Assembly: GCA_019232665.1 (NCBI GenBank)
Contig: JAFANN010000002.1
Coordinates: forward strand, 1-39,413
Source of the DNA: Caulobacteraceae bacterium
Lineage (GTDB): Bacteria > Pseudomonadota > Alphaproteobacteria > Caulobacterales > Caulobacteraceae
DNA: 39,413 bases
Direction of reading: 5' to 3'
Positions 22,401 through 31,576 of this stretch are shown piece by piece (the first letter of the stretch is position 1; each line of letters starts with the position of its first letter). The notes beneath the pieces are model-generated. The model made no database searches, was not told the DNA's origin, and was given only the letters and a program-made list of their open reading frames with translations. The position numbers were made by a program, and so were the translations under genes.

Positions 22401-23558
22401 TTACGCCTGGGCCTCAGTGCCGGTGACTTCGTTCCAGAAGCGGCGGGCCTTCTTCAGGAAGCCAGTGGAGCGGGGATTGTGCTGCTCGCTGCAGCAGGCC
22501 TCCAGCTCGCGCAGCAGGGCCTTCTGCTTGGCCGAAAGGCGGGTCGGGGTCTCGATGAAGAGCTCGACCACGAGGTCGCCGCGATCGCGCGAGCGAAGGG
22601 ACGGCATCCCCCTGCCGCGCAGGCGCACGGTGCGGCCCGTCTGGGCGCCCTCGGGGATCTTGATCTTGATCTTCTTTTCGCCGCTGCAGTTCTCGCCGCC
22701 GAGCAGGCAAGGGGCGTCGATCTCGCCGCCCAGGGCGGCCGTGGTCATCGGCACGGGCACCGAGCAGAGCAGGTCCAGCCCGTCGCGCTCGAACAGCTCG
22801 TGTGGTCGCACCGAGACGAAGATGTAGAGATCGCCGCGCGGGCCCCCGCGAACGCCTGCGTCGCCCTCGCCCGAAAGCCGGATACGCGAGCCGTCGTCGA
22901 CGCCGCCGGGAATGCGCACGTCCAGAACCCGTTCACGCCGGACCATCCCGTGACCGGCGCAGGTCTGGCACGGATCAAGGATCAACCGGCCGGCTCCGCC
23001 GCATCGGGGGCACGTGGATTCGACCGCGAAGAATCCCTGACTGCGGCGCACGCGTCCCACGCCGTTGCAGGTGGCGCATGTCGTCGGATGAGTGCCCGGT
23101 TTGGCGCCCGAACCCTCGCAGGCTTCGCAGGTCATGGCGGCGGGAACCTTGATCTGCACCTGATCGCCCGAATAGGCCTGCTCCAGGGTGATCTCGAGAT
23201 CGTAGCGCAGGTCCTGGCCGCGGGCCGGCCCGTGGCTGCGTCCGCGGGCGAACATGTCGCCGAAGACGTCGCCAAAGACGTCGTTGAAGATGTCGTGGAC
23301 GTCGGCGAATCCGGCGCCGCCCTGCCCGTTCATTCCGCCAAGGCCGGCATGGCCGAACCGGTCGTACATCTGGCGCTTGTTCGGGTCGGACAAGACCGAA
23401 TAGGCCTCGTTGATTTCCTTGAACCGCCCGGCGGCCTCCTCGCAGCCCCCGTTGCGGTCGGGATGGTGTTCCATGGCGAGCTTGCGGAACGCCGATTTCA
23501 GGGCGGCGTCGTTGCAACCCCGCTCGACCCCCAGAACCTCGTAATAGTCTCGCATCAT
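22401..23558 (-). CDS. dnaJ: Chaperone DnaJ (Hsp40)
   Basis: DnaJ delivers substrates to DnaK and stimulates its ATPase. The 385-residue product has a J domain with the HPD triad (EHHPDRNG), a Gly/Phe-rich stretch, and four zinc-binding repeats CEACEGSG, CATCNGVG, CPRCGGAG and CQTCAGHG. The C-terminal substrate domain carries an extra cysteine pair in APCLLGGENCSGE where the usual sequence is a short IEVPTLDG-like loop. Two adjacent ATGs (23558, 23555) are possible starts. It follows dnaK by 96 bases on the same strand. Confidence 0.97.
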   Translation of the reverse strand: MMRDYYEVLGVERGCNDAALKSAFRKLAMEHHPDRNGGCEEAAGRFKEINEAYSVLSDPNKRQMYDRFGHAGLGGMNGQGGAGFADVHDIFNDVFGDVFGDMFARGRSHGPARGQDLRYDLEITLEQAYSGDQVQIKVPAAMTCEACEGSGAKPGTHPTTCATCNGVGRVRRSQGFFAVESTCPRCGGAGRLILDPCQTCAGHGMVRRERVLDVRIPGGVDDGSRIRLSGEGDAGVRGGPRGDLYIFVSVRPHELFERDGLDLLCSVPVPMTTAALGGEIDAPCLLGGENCSGEKKIKIKIPEGAQTGRTVRLRGRGMPSLRSRDRGDLVVELFIETPTRLSAKQKALLRELEACCSEQHNPRSTGFLKKARRFWNEVTGTEAQA

Positions 23559-23611
23559 CAGATGTCTTTATGCCGTTGAGATCGTTTCGCCCGTCGATCC
23601 TTGCATAGCAT

Positions 23612-23644
23612 CCGCTCCCGGGGCGGCGAGCGTCCCGAGAGCGG
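23612..23644 (-). terminator. Hairpin in the dnaK-dnaJ intercistronic region
   Basis: On the minus strand CCGCTCTCGGG and CCCGGGAGCGG can form an 11-bp stem with one G-U pair and an 11-base loop, starting 11 bases after the dnaK stop. There is no T tract. It could be a partial terminator or an RNA-stabilising structure that lets dnaK exceed dnaJ. Confidence 0.45.
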
Positions 23645-23654
23645 ACGAGGGTTG

Positions 23655-25559
<1,905 letters not shown>

Positions 25560-25745
25560 GAATCTCTAATCCGCTCCTAAATCTGGCAAGCGGCGGCGCT
25601 GGCCTTCGGGTTATGAAGCGCCACTGTTTGCTGCCGCTCCCTCTATGGCGACGTAACCTTCGGACGCGTGTCCGCGAAGCTATCGACGCCGCGACTGGCT
25701 CTTGTCGGCGCCCGCCTCCACATGGGGCGAGCGACCGTGGCTCCG

Positions 25746-25773
25746 ATATGGGATGGGGCCTGAACGTCGCAAG
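25746..25773 (-). promoter_or_regulatory. Candidate heat-shock (sigma32) promoter for dnaK
   Basis: On the minus strand CTTGCGA, 13 bases, then TCCCATAT resembles the sigma32 form CTTGAAA-N12-14-CCCCATnT. It lies about 180 bases upstream of the dnaK ATG in the 250-base gap shared with alkB. I saw no convincing sigma70 promoter closer to dnaK. Confidence 0.45.
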
Positions 25774-25809
25774 GGCGCCTGAATTGCCTCGGGCGCGCGC
25801 GATGGACGC

Positions 25810-26478
25810 ATGATGGAGATGTCTGCAACGCCTTCCCGCCGAACTGTTGCGCCCCAGGGATTTCGGCTCTGGCCTGGCCGCATTTCTCCGCGCGCTCAAA
25901 CGGACCTCGTCGAGGAGGTCCTGGCCCTGGCCCAGGCGGCGCCGTTCATGCGTCAGACGACGCCAGGCGGGCGGCAAATGAGCGTCGAGATGACGAGCTT
26001 CGGCCAGCTTGGCTGGATCACCGACGAGCGCGGCTATCGCTACTCGGCTGTCCATCCCAGGACCGGCCGGGCGTGGCCGCCGATGCCTCAGTCGCTGCTC
26101 GACCTCTGGATGGAGCTCGCCGACAGTTCGATGCCGCCGGACGCCTGCCTGGTGAACCTCTATCGCGGCGACGCGCGCATGGGCCTGCACCAGGATCGCG
26201 ACGAGGCCGATTTCGCTTTCCCGGTTCTGTCGGTTTCGCTGGGGGATACGGCCATCTTCCGGATCGGCGGCGTCGACCGGCGCTCGCCGACAGCCTCGAT
26301 CCGTCTGGCGTCCGGAGATGTGTGCGCGTTGTCCGGCGAGGCGCGCCTCGCCTTCCACGGGATCGATCGTGTCCTGGAAGGCTCGTCTCGCCTCATCCCC
26401 GGAGGGGGACGCATCAACCTGACGCTGCGCAGGGCGGCTCCGCGCCCGGCTACGGCTTGCGCGGCCGCCTGCGACTGA
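25810..26478 (+). CDS. alkB: Alkylated DNA repair dioxygenase AlkB
   Basis: AlkB reverses 1-methyladenine and 3-methylcytosine in DNA by oxidative demethylation with Fe(II) and 2-oxoglutarate. The 222-residue product shows His127-x-Asp129 (GLHQDRDEA), distal His183 (AFHGIDR) and the 2-oxoglutarate-binding Arg201 and Arg207 (RINLTLRRA). The substrate-side segment SYSAVHPRTGRAWPPMP-like region is also typical of bacterial AlkB. Several ATGs (25810, 25813, 25819) could be the start. It is transcribed away from dnaK and 53 bases ahead of the dienelactone hydrolase gene. Confidence 0.93.
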   Translation: MMEMSATPSRRTVAPQGFRLWPGRISPRAQTDLVEEVLALAQAAPFMRQTTPGGRQMSVEMTSFGQLGWITDERGYRYSAVHPRTGRAWPPMPQSLLDLWMELADSSMPPDACLVNLYRGDARMGLHQDRDEADFAFPVLSVSLGDTAIFRIGGVDRRSPTASIRLASGDVCALSGEARLAFHGIDRVLEGSSRLIPGGGRINLTLRRAAPRPATACAAACD

Positions 26479-26531
26479 GCCATTCAAGACCAAAGCCGGG
26501 ACGAACAGTCCACAGGCATCGGGAGGCGACG

Positions 26532-27413
26532 ATGGTTACACTGACCCGTCCGGAGGGATCGTCACCGGAAGATCTCGACCTCACCCGACGCGGCGTTGCC
26601 GCCGTCTTTTTCAGCGGCTACGCCGTCGCCGCCCTCTCGGCGGAGGCGGAGCCGATCCACACCGACGAGGCGGGGCTGGTCATAGAAACGGTGAGCTATC
26701 CCTCGCAGGGTTTCACCCTGCCGGCGTACCTCGCCAGACCCGAGGGAAGAGGGCCGTTCCCTGCCATCGTGGTCGCTTCGGAGATCTTCGGCGTCCACGA
26801 TTACATCAAGGACGTCTGCCGGCGGCTAGCGAAGCTCGGCTATGTGGCGCTCGCACCCGCTTTCTTCGTCCGGGTCGGCGATCCCGCCCCGCTGTCGGAC
26901 ATGGCGGCGATCATGAAAATCGTCCAGGCCGCTTCCGACCAGCAGGTGATCGGGGATGTCGACGCCTCCATCGCGTGGCTGAAACGCCAGCGGTACGTGA
27001 AGGCGCGAGAGATCGGGATCACCGGGTTCTGCTGGGGCGGCGGAGTCACCTGGCTGGCCTGCGAGAGCTTTCCGGACCTGAAGGCCGGTGTCGCCTGGTA
27101 CGGCAAGATGGTCCGGCCTCCCGGCGCGCCAAACGATCCGACCCGTCTGTGGCCGGCCGAGATGGCGACCCAGCTTAAGTGTCCGGTGCTGGGGCTATAC
27201 GGCGCCAAGGATAGGCTTGCCGAGGGCGTTCCGACGATGCGCGCGGCCCTCGCCGCGGCAGGCAAGACCGACAGCGAAATCGTCGTCTACCCCGACGCTG
27301 GCCACGGTTTTCACGCCGACTACCGGTCCAGCTACAACGCCGCGGACGCGGCCGACGGCTGGCGTCGGATGCTCGCCTTCTTCGCCGCCCATGGGCTGTC
27401 GCCCAAGGGGTAA
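26532..27413 (+). CDS. Dienelactone hydrolase family protein, probably exported
   Basis: The 293-residue product has the DLH-type catalytic set: nucleophile Cys in GFCWGGG, Asp in YGAKDRLAEG and His in DAGHGFHADY. The family hydrolyses dienelactones and related esters. The N-terminus LDLTRRGVAAVFFSGYAVAALSAEA looks like a twin-arginine signal, common in one branch of these hydrolases. The track ORF (26073) is a false extension across alkB; ATG 26532 has a strong GGGAGG site. Repeat copy B begins 23 bases after the stop. Confidence 0.85.
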   Translation: MVTLTRPEGSSPEDLDLTRRGVAAVFFSGYAVAALSAEAEPIHTDEAGLVIETVSYPSQGFTLPAYLARPEGRGPFPAIVVASEIFGVHDYIKDVCRRLAKLGYVALAPAFFVRVGDPAPLSDMAAIMKIVQAASDQQVIGDVDASIAWLKRQRYVKAREIGITGFCWGGGVTWLACESFPDLKAGVAWYGKMVRPPGAPNDPTRLWPAEMATQLKCPVLGLYGAKDRLAEGVPTMRAALAAAGKTDSEIVVYPDAGHGFHADYRSSYNAADAADGWRRMLAFFAAHGLSPKG

Positions 27414-27435
27414 AAGCGGCTGGGGCCGACGCGCT

Positions 27436-27549
27436 AAAGTACGTCCCGCTCAGGCGAAATCGCCTGAATGGGATCAACGTGCTCTAGCTTCAAGAACTTG
27501 AGCGCGTTCTCATCGGAAAACCAGTTCCCACTGTTGCGGACCGCGCTCT
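27436..27549 (+). repeat. Intergenic two-hairpin repeat, copy B
   Basis: This is the second 114-bp copy of the element at 19351-19464, same orientation, with 15 differences and no gaps by eye. The segment GGGATCAACGTGCTCTAG and TTGAGCGCGTT are identical in both. It contains an extra inner dyad, CAGGCGAAATCGCCTG. It fills the space between the convergent dienelactone hydrolase and dnaA genes and ends six bases from the dnaA stop. Confidence 0.85.
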
Positions 27550-27555
27550 GGCGCG

Positions 27556-28998
27556 TCAGGCCCCGAGCTTGCCCAGGAGCGACTCGAGGTCGCGGGCGAG
27601 CTGAACGTCGGTAGCGCGAAGGGCGTCGATCCGGCGCACCGCGTGCAGGACCGTGGTGTGGTCCCGCCCCCCAAAGCGGCGGCCGATGTCGGGCAGCGAG
27701 CGGGTGGTGAGCTGCTTGGCCAGCCACATAGCCGCCTGACGCGGACGCGCCACAGCCCGCGTGCGGGTCTCGGAAATGAGGTCCGCCTGGCGGAGGCCGA
27801 AGTGCTCGGCCGCCGCCTTCTGGATCTCGTCCACGGTGACGCGCCGCTCGCCCGCGCCTTTGAGGTTCGTCCGTAGCAGCCGCTGCGTCGCCTCGAGTGT
27901 GAGGGCGCCGATGTCCGCCCCGGCTTGGGCGACGAGAATGTTGAGCGCCCCCTCCATTTCCCGGACGCTGTCTGCGAAGCGATCGACCAGGAACGCCGTC
28001 ACCTCGGGGCGCATCTGCGGGTTGCAGCCGAGATGGCCGCAGAGGACTTGCAGCTTGCGCGCCAGGATGCCCAGCCGCAGGGATCGGTCCGCCGGTTCGA
28101 CCCCGCAGACGAGTCCGGCGCAGAGGTGCGAGCGTAGGCGCGCGTCAAGTTCCGTCATCGCGCCGGCGGGACGGTCCGCGGTCAGGACAATCCGACGGTC
28201 ATTCTCCATCAACGTGGTCAATGTGTGGAAGAATTCGTCTTGGGTCGATTGTTTTCCGGCAACGAATTGAATGTCGTCGATCAGTAGAAGGTCGGCATTC
28301 CGAAGTTCATCTTTGAACGGGCCGGTCTGGCGATCCATGATCGCCCGCACGAAGCTGGACATGAAGCGCTCGGCGCTGAGGTAGACCACCTTCTTGTTCG
28401 GCGCGTTGCGGAGAGCCTCCCAGGCCAGGGCCTGGATGAGATGGGTTTTCCCAAAACCATACGGTCCGTGGAACAGGACCGGATTAAAGTGCCCGTCCGC
28501 CCACGAGGCCACGCGGCGCGCGACCGTGCAGGCGAACTCATTGGAGGGGCCGACCACGAATGTGTCAAACGTGAAACAAGGGCGTAGGGGCATTCCCACG
28601 CGGCCTCGGTCCGTTTCCGGCGCGACGACGCTGGGCTCGACCTTCTCATTGGCCGCCGACGGTTCGGCGACGGTCTCTCCGCCCTCGAAATCGCGGCGGC
28701 AGGTCAAGGCGAGTTCGCGCCCCTCGGGGTCATACCGCAACCACAGCTCCGAAATTCGCCGCCAGGCGTTGCGGCGGACCCAGTCGCGCGCCACCCCGGT
28801 GTGGGCCACTAGCCAGGCGCGGCCATCCGGCCCCGTCCGCAGGGCCGCGGGGGCCAACCAGGAACCGAAAGCGTCGTCACCAATCTCTGATTTCAGGAAA
28901 TCGCTCGCCTTGAGCCAGACCGCCGCAGCCGGCGTGGGCTGCTCCGAAGGCATTGGTCGCGCAACGATGTTGTTCATGCCCATCTTGCCCCTAGACAT
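27556..28998 (-). CDS. dnaA: Chromosomal replication initiator DnaA
   Basis: DnaA is the AAA+ ATPase that binds DnaA boxes and opens the origin. From ATG 28998 (480 aa) it has the N-terminal helicase-interaction domain (VWLKASDFLKSEIGDDAFGSWL), a variable linker, Walker A GPYGFGKT (178-185), Walker B LLLIDD (237-242), sensor I LTADRPAG, sensor II REMEGALNIL, and domain IV with the DNA-binding signature GGRDHTTVLHAVRRI. The track starts at 29070, but the first 24 residues look like leader, and ATG 28998 has GGGGA five bases upstream; ATG 28983 is also possible. In Caulobacter it is the master regulator of S-phase entry. Confidence 0.97.
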   Translation of the reverse strand: MSRGKMGMNNIVARPMPSEQPTPAAAVWLKASDFLKSEIGDDAFGSWLAPAALRTGPDGRAWLVAHTGVARDWVRRNAWRRISELWLRYDPEGRELALTCRRDFEGGETVAEPSAANEKVEPSVVAPETDRGRVGMPLRPCFTFDTFVVGPSNEFACTVARRVASWADGHFNPVLFHGPYGFGKTHLIQALAWEALRNAPNKKVVYLSAERFMSSFVRAIMDRQTGPFKDELRNADLLLIDDIQFVAGKQSTQDEFFHTLTTLMENDRRIVLTADRPAGAMTELDARLRSHLCAGLVCGVEPADRSLRLGILARKLQVLCGHLGCNPQMRPEVTAFLVDRFADSVREMEGALNILVAQAGADIGALTLEATQRLLRTNLKGAGERRVTVDEIQKAAAEHFGLRQADLISETRTRAVARPRQAAMWLAKQLTTRSLPDIGRRFGGRDHTTVLHAVRRIDALRATDVQLARDLESLLGKLGA

Positions 28999-29262
28999 AC
29001 TTTCCCCACCCCCGCCGGCTGGACCAACGGGACCGTATTGGCGTCCGGGTTCACCCCGTCGCCATTTCACACACTAGGACGCACTCCACCGCCGCGGCGG
29101 ACGCATATCGCCCCCCGCATCGTTTCGTCCGTACAAAGCCGAAAGCGCTGAGAAGTTCAGGTTACGCCGGGGGCTCTCGAAAGCAAGCACTCAAATCTGC
29201 AGCGGGCGCACGATTTCATAGTTGACAACGCGAAGCCGCGATGGGGCCAAGGAAAACCCGCG

Positions 29263-29291
29263 CTATCACATTTGGTGCGCCAAATTGTCAC
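29263..29291 (-). promoter_or_regulatory. dnaAp: Candidate dnaA promoter with dyad in the spacer
   Basis: On the minus strand GTGACA, 17 bases, then TGATAG. The spacer consists almost wholly of the dyad ATTTGG-N4-CCAAAT (29270-29285), which would be a natural operator. It lies just after the rpsT terminator, the expected place for the dnaA promoter. Confidence 0.4.
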
Positions 29292-29302
29292 GAAGTTTTT
29301 CA

Positions 29303-29339
29303 GAAAACAAAAGCGCCGGGGACAGGGCCGCCCGGCGCT
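29303..29339 (-). terminator. Intrinsic terminator of rpsT
   Basis: On the minus strand AGCGCCGGG, a ten-base loop and CCCGGCGCT form a perfect nine-base-pair stem followed by TTTTGTTTT, a classic Rho-independent terminator 47 bases after the rpsT stop. It separates rpsT from dnaA. Confidence 0.88.
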
Positions 29340-29385
29340 CGAAATCTGAAAAATATGCTTGGAATTCAAGAAGATGTGCGAACCG

Positions 29386-29664
29386 TCAAGCGGTTGGCGA
29401 AATCTGCGACTTCTTCAGTTGACGGTGCAGTCGGGCCACTTTGCGGGCGCCGGTGTTGCGATGGACGACCCCCCTGCCGACGGCTCGCATCAGCTCCGAT
29501 TGAGCGACCACGAAGGCAGCCTGAGCGGCGCCTTTGTCGCCGCTCGCAATCGCTTCTTCGAACTTGCGCAGATAGGTCCGAACGCGCGAGCGACGCGCCT
29601 TGTTGACCTCGGTTCGGCGGGCGATTTTGCGTGCGGCTTTCTTGGCGCCGGGATTGTTGGCCAT
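29386..29664 (-). CDS. rpsT: 30S ribosomal protein S20
   Basis: S20 is a primary 16S rRNA-binding protein of the small subunit. The 92-residue product starts [27 protein letters not shown] and contains [17 protein letters not shown] and [18 protein letters not shown], the usual S20 three-helix pattern. It is monocistronic, with its own promoter upstream and a strong terminator downstream, and lies upstream of dnaA as in Caulobacter. Confidence 0.97.
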   Translation of the reverse strand: MANNPGAKKAARKIARRTEVNKARRSRVRTYLRKFEEAIASGDKGAAQAAFVVAQSELMRAVGRGVVHRNTGARKVARLHRQLKKSQISPTA

Positions 29665-29732
29665 GCGTCCTGTCGTGGATCGAAGGGCTTTCGGCCAAAC
29701 CTGGCGAAGACCCTAAAAAATTCGGAGGCGCG

Positions 29733-29761
29733 GATATAGGGGACGTTGCCGCAGCGGTCAA
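29733..29761 (-). promoter_or_regulatory. rpsTp: Promoter of rpsT
   Basis: On the minus strand TTGACC, exactly 17 bases, then TATATC is the best sigma70-type promoter match in the window. It lies between the mutM stop and rpsT and gives a leader of about 60 nt. Confidence 0.7.
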
Positions 29762-29787
29762 TCATGGTTTCCCCGAGGCGCCCGGCG

Positions 29788-30651
29788 TCATCTCTGGCAG
29801 GTCGCGCAGAAAAAAGTGGACCGACCCGAGTGGACTTCGCGGCGGACCCGCCCCTTGCACCCTGGCGTCGGACAGCCTTCCCCCTCCCGGCCGTAGACCC
29901 TGAATTCGTGCTGGAAGTATCCCATGGCCCCCGAGGCGTCCGCGTAGTCCCGAAGGCTCGAGCCACCGGCTTCGATCGCCGCATCGAGCACCCCACGGAC
30001 CGCGCTCGCCAGGCGCTCCAGCCGAATCAAAGCGATATGGCCCGCGGGCGCGGAGGGGGCGATGCGCGCGCGGTGGAGAGCTTCGCAGACATAGATGTTG
30101 CCGAGGCCGGCGACGATCGTCTGGTCGAGGAGAAGAGTTTTCACAGCCTGACGACGGCCCTCGAACGCCTCCAGGAGATGAGGACCGTGGAACTGGTTGC
30201 CGAGCGGCTCGGGACCCATGGCCAAGAACGTGGGATAGGTGACCTGGGCGTCGCCGCTCACGAGGTCCATGAAGCCGAAGCGACGGGGATCGAAGTAGGT
30301 GATCAGGGCTCCCGCGTCCGTCTCGAACACCAGGTGGGCGTGACGCGCGTCAGCGGCCGCGGCCTGGACGAAGGCGCCGGGCCGTCGTCGCACCTCGCCG
30401 CCTTCGACCTGAAAGCGGCCGGTCATGCCCAGGTGCATGATCAGGGTCTCGCCGGTGCTGAGCGGCGCGACCAGGTACTTGCCCCGACGGTCGAGGCGTT
30501 CGATGCGCGCGCCTGTCAGGCGTGCGGCGAACTTGTGGGGAAGCGGGAAGCGCAGGTCCGGACGACGCGCCTCCACGCGCGCCAGACGCGCGCCGGCGAG
30601 GCAAGGCTCCAGGCCTCTCCGGACGGTCTCGACTTCGGGCAGTTCAGGCAT
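29788..30651 (-). CDS. mutM: Formamidopyrimidine-DNA glycosylase
   Basis: MutM (Fpg) excises 8-oxoguanine and other oxidised purines. The 287-residue product begins MPELPEVETVRRGLEP, giving the catalytic N-terminal Pro and Glu after Met removal. It has the conserved Lys region RRGKYLVAPL, the helix-two-turn-helix segment LLLDQTIVAGLGNIYVCEALHRARI and a C-terminal zinc finger (CPTPGCKGRVRREVHSGRS, then FFCATCQR). It is divergent from ubiE with a 160-base gap that shows no clear site. Confidence 0.98.
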   Translation of the reverse strand: MPELPEVETVRRGLEPCLAGARLARVEARRPDLRFPLPHKFAARLTGARIERLDRRGKYLVAPLSTGETLIMHLGMTGRFQVEGGEVRRRPGAFVQAAAADARHAHLVFETDAGALITYFDPRRFGFMDLVSGDAQVTYPTFLAMGPEPLGNQFHGPHLLEAFEGRRQAVKTLLLDQTIVAGLGNIYVCEALHRARIAPSAPAGHIALIRLERLASAVRGVLDAAIEAGGSSLRDYADASGAMGYFQHEFRVYGREGEGCPTPGCKGRVRREVHSGRSTFFCATCQR

Positions 30652-30811
30652 GGCGCGGCGTAGCCCAGTTCAGGGCGGAAGGAGAAGGGCTCTCGTGTGA
30701 GGCCGGGGCCGACGCCGGGAGGTTGGCCTCGCCGGCTGGGACGCTTACACGGGTCGGTCCGCGGCGAGGTCTTCGATCGGAATCGCCGCAACCTGGATTG
30801 GAGCCCGGCCG

Positions 30812-31570
30812 ATGAATCCGACCGCCGCGACGTTCGGCGACCGCGATGTCGATCCCGAAGAGAAGCCGCGGCTGGTGCGGAGGGTCTTCGAGAGCGTCAC
30901 GGGCCGCTACGACCTGATGAACGACCTGATGAGCGGGGGCGTCCACCGGCTCTGGAAGGACGCGACCGCCGCGCGGCTCAATCCCCAACCTGGCGAGACG
31001 GTTATCGACTGCGCGGGGGGAACGGGCGACATGGCCCGGCGCTTCGCCCGGCTGATGCGCGCGGCGAGAACCAGGCGCGGCGGCCTGCCTGGGCGCGTGG
31101 TCGTGGTCGACTACACCGAGAGCATGGTCCGCTCGGGGCTCGAGCGCGGCGGGGCGGAGGAGATCCTATGGAGCGTTGGCGACGCCCAGCGCCTTCCGCT
31201 CCCCTCTGCGAGCACGGACGCCTACTGCATCGCCTTTGGGCTTCGGAACGTAACGCAGATTTCTTCGGCTCTCGCCGAGGCGCGCCGGGTGTTGAAGCCG
31301 GGAGGCCGTTTCCTCTGCCTGGAGTTCTCCAAGCCGACGACCGGCGCACTGGCGCGTCTCTACGACGCATATTCATACCAGGTGATCCCGCGCCTTGGCG
31401 CCATGGTCGCTGGCGACCGGGAGTCCTACGACTATCTCGTCGAGAGCATCCGGCGATTTCCCGACCAGATGCGATTGGCGGAACAGATGGGGGAGGCGGG
31501 GTTCTCGCGCGTTAGCTTCACCAATTTCAGCGGCGGCGTGTGCGCCCTGCACCAGGGCTGGGCGATCTGA
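30812..31570 (+). CDS. ubiE: Ubiquinone/menaquinone C-methyltransferase
   Basis: UbiE methylates the ring carbon of the ubiquinone precursor (and demethylmenaquinone in some bacteria). The 252-residue product has [26 protein letters not shown], the SAM motif [67 protein letters not shown] and the C-terminal HQGWAI. It is six bases ahead of ubiB, the usual pairing. Confidence 0.97.
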   Translation: MNPTAATFGDRDVDPEEKPRLVRRVFESVTGRYDLMNDLMSGGVHRLWKDATAARLNPQPGETVIDCAGGTGDMARRFARLMRAARTRRGGLPGRVVVVDYTESMVRSGLERGGAEEILWSVGDAQRLPLPSASTDAYCIAFGLRNVTQISSALAEARRVLKPGGRFLCLEFSKPTTGALARLYDAYSYQVIPRLGAMVAGDRESYDYLVESIRRFPDQMRLAEQMGEAGFSRVSFTNFSGGVCALHQGWAI

Positions 31571-31576
31571 TCCTCG

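Larger units (their letters stand above)
28999..29385 (-). other. dnaA upstream region (387 bp without a gene)
   Basis: This is the only gap over 300 bases. From rpsT to dnaA on the minus strand it holds the rpsT terminator, a promoter-like pair with a dyad in its spacer (29263-29291), the small dyad CGCGAAGCCGCG near 29230, and a perfect 12-base palindrome CCGCCGCGGCGG at 29089-29100 within the leader. I saw no DnaA box, no CtrA-type TTAA-N7-TTAA and no GANTC methylation site. A long dnaA leader of about 250 nt is implied if the promoter call is right. Confidence 0.6.

Noticed and set aside
28999-29385. Possible replication origin next to dnaA
   Set aside because: No DnaA boxes of the TTATNCACA form and no AT-rich unwinding region were seen; in Caulobacter the origin lies away from dnaA.
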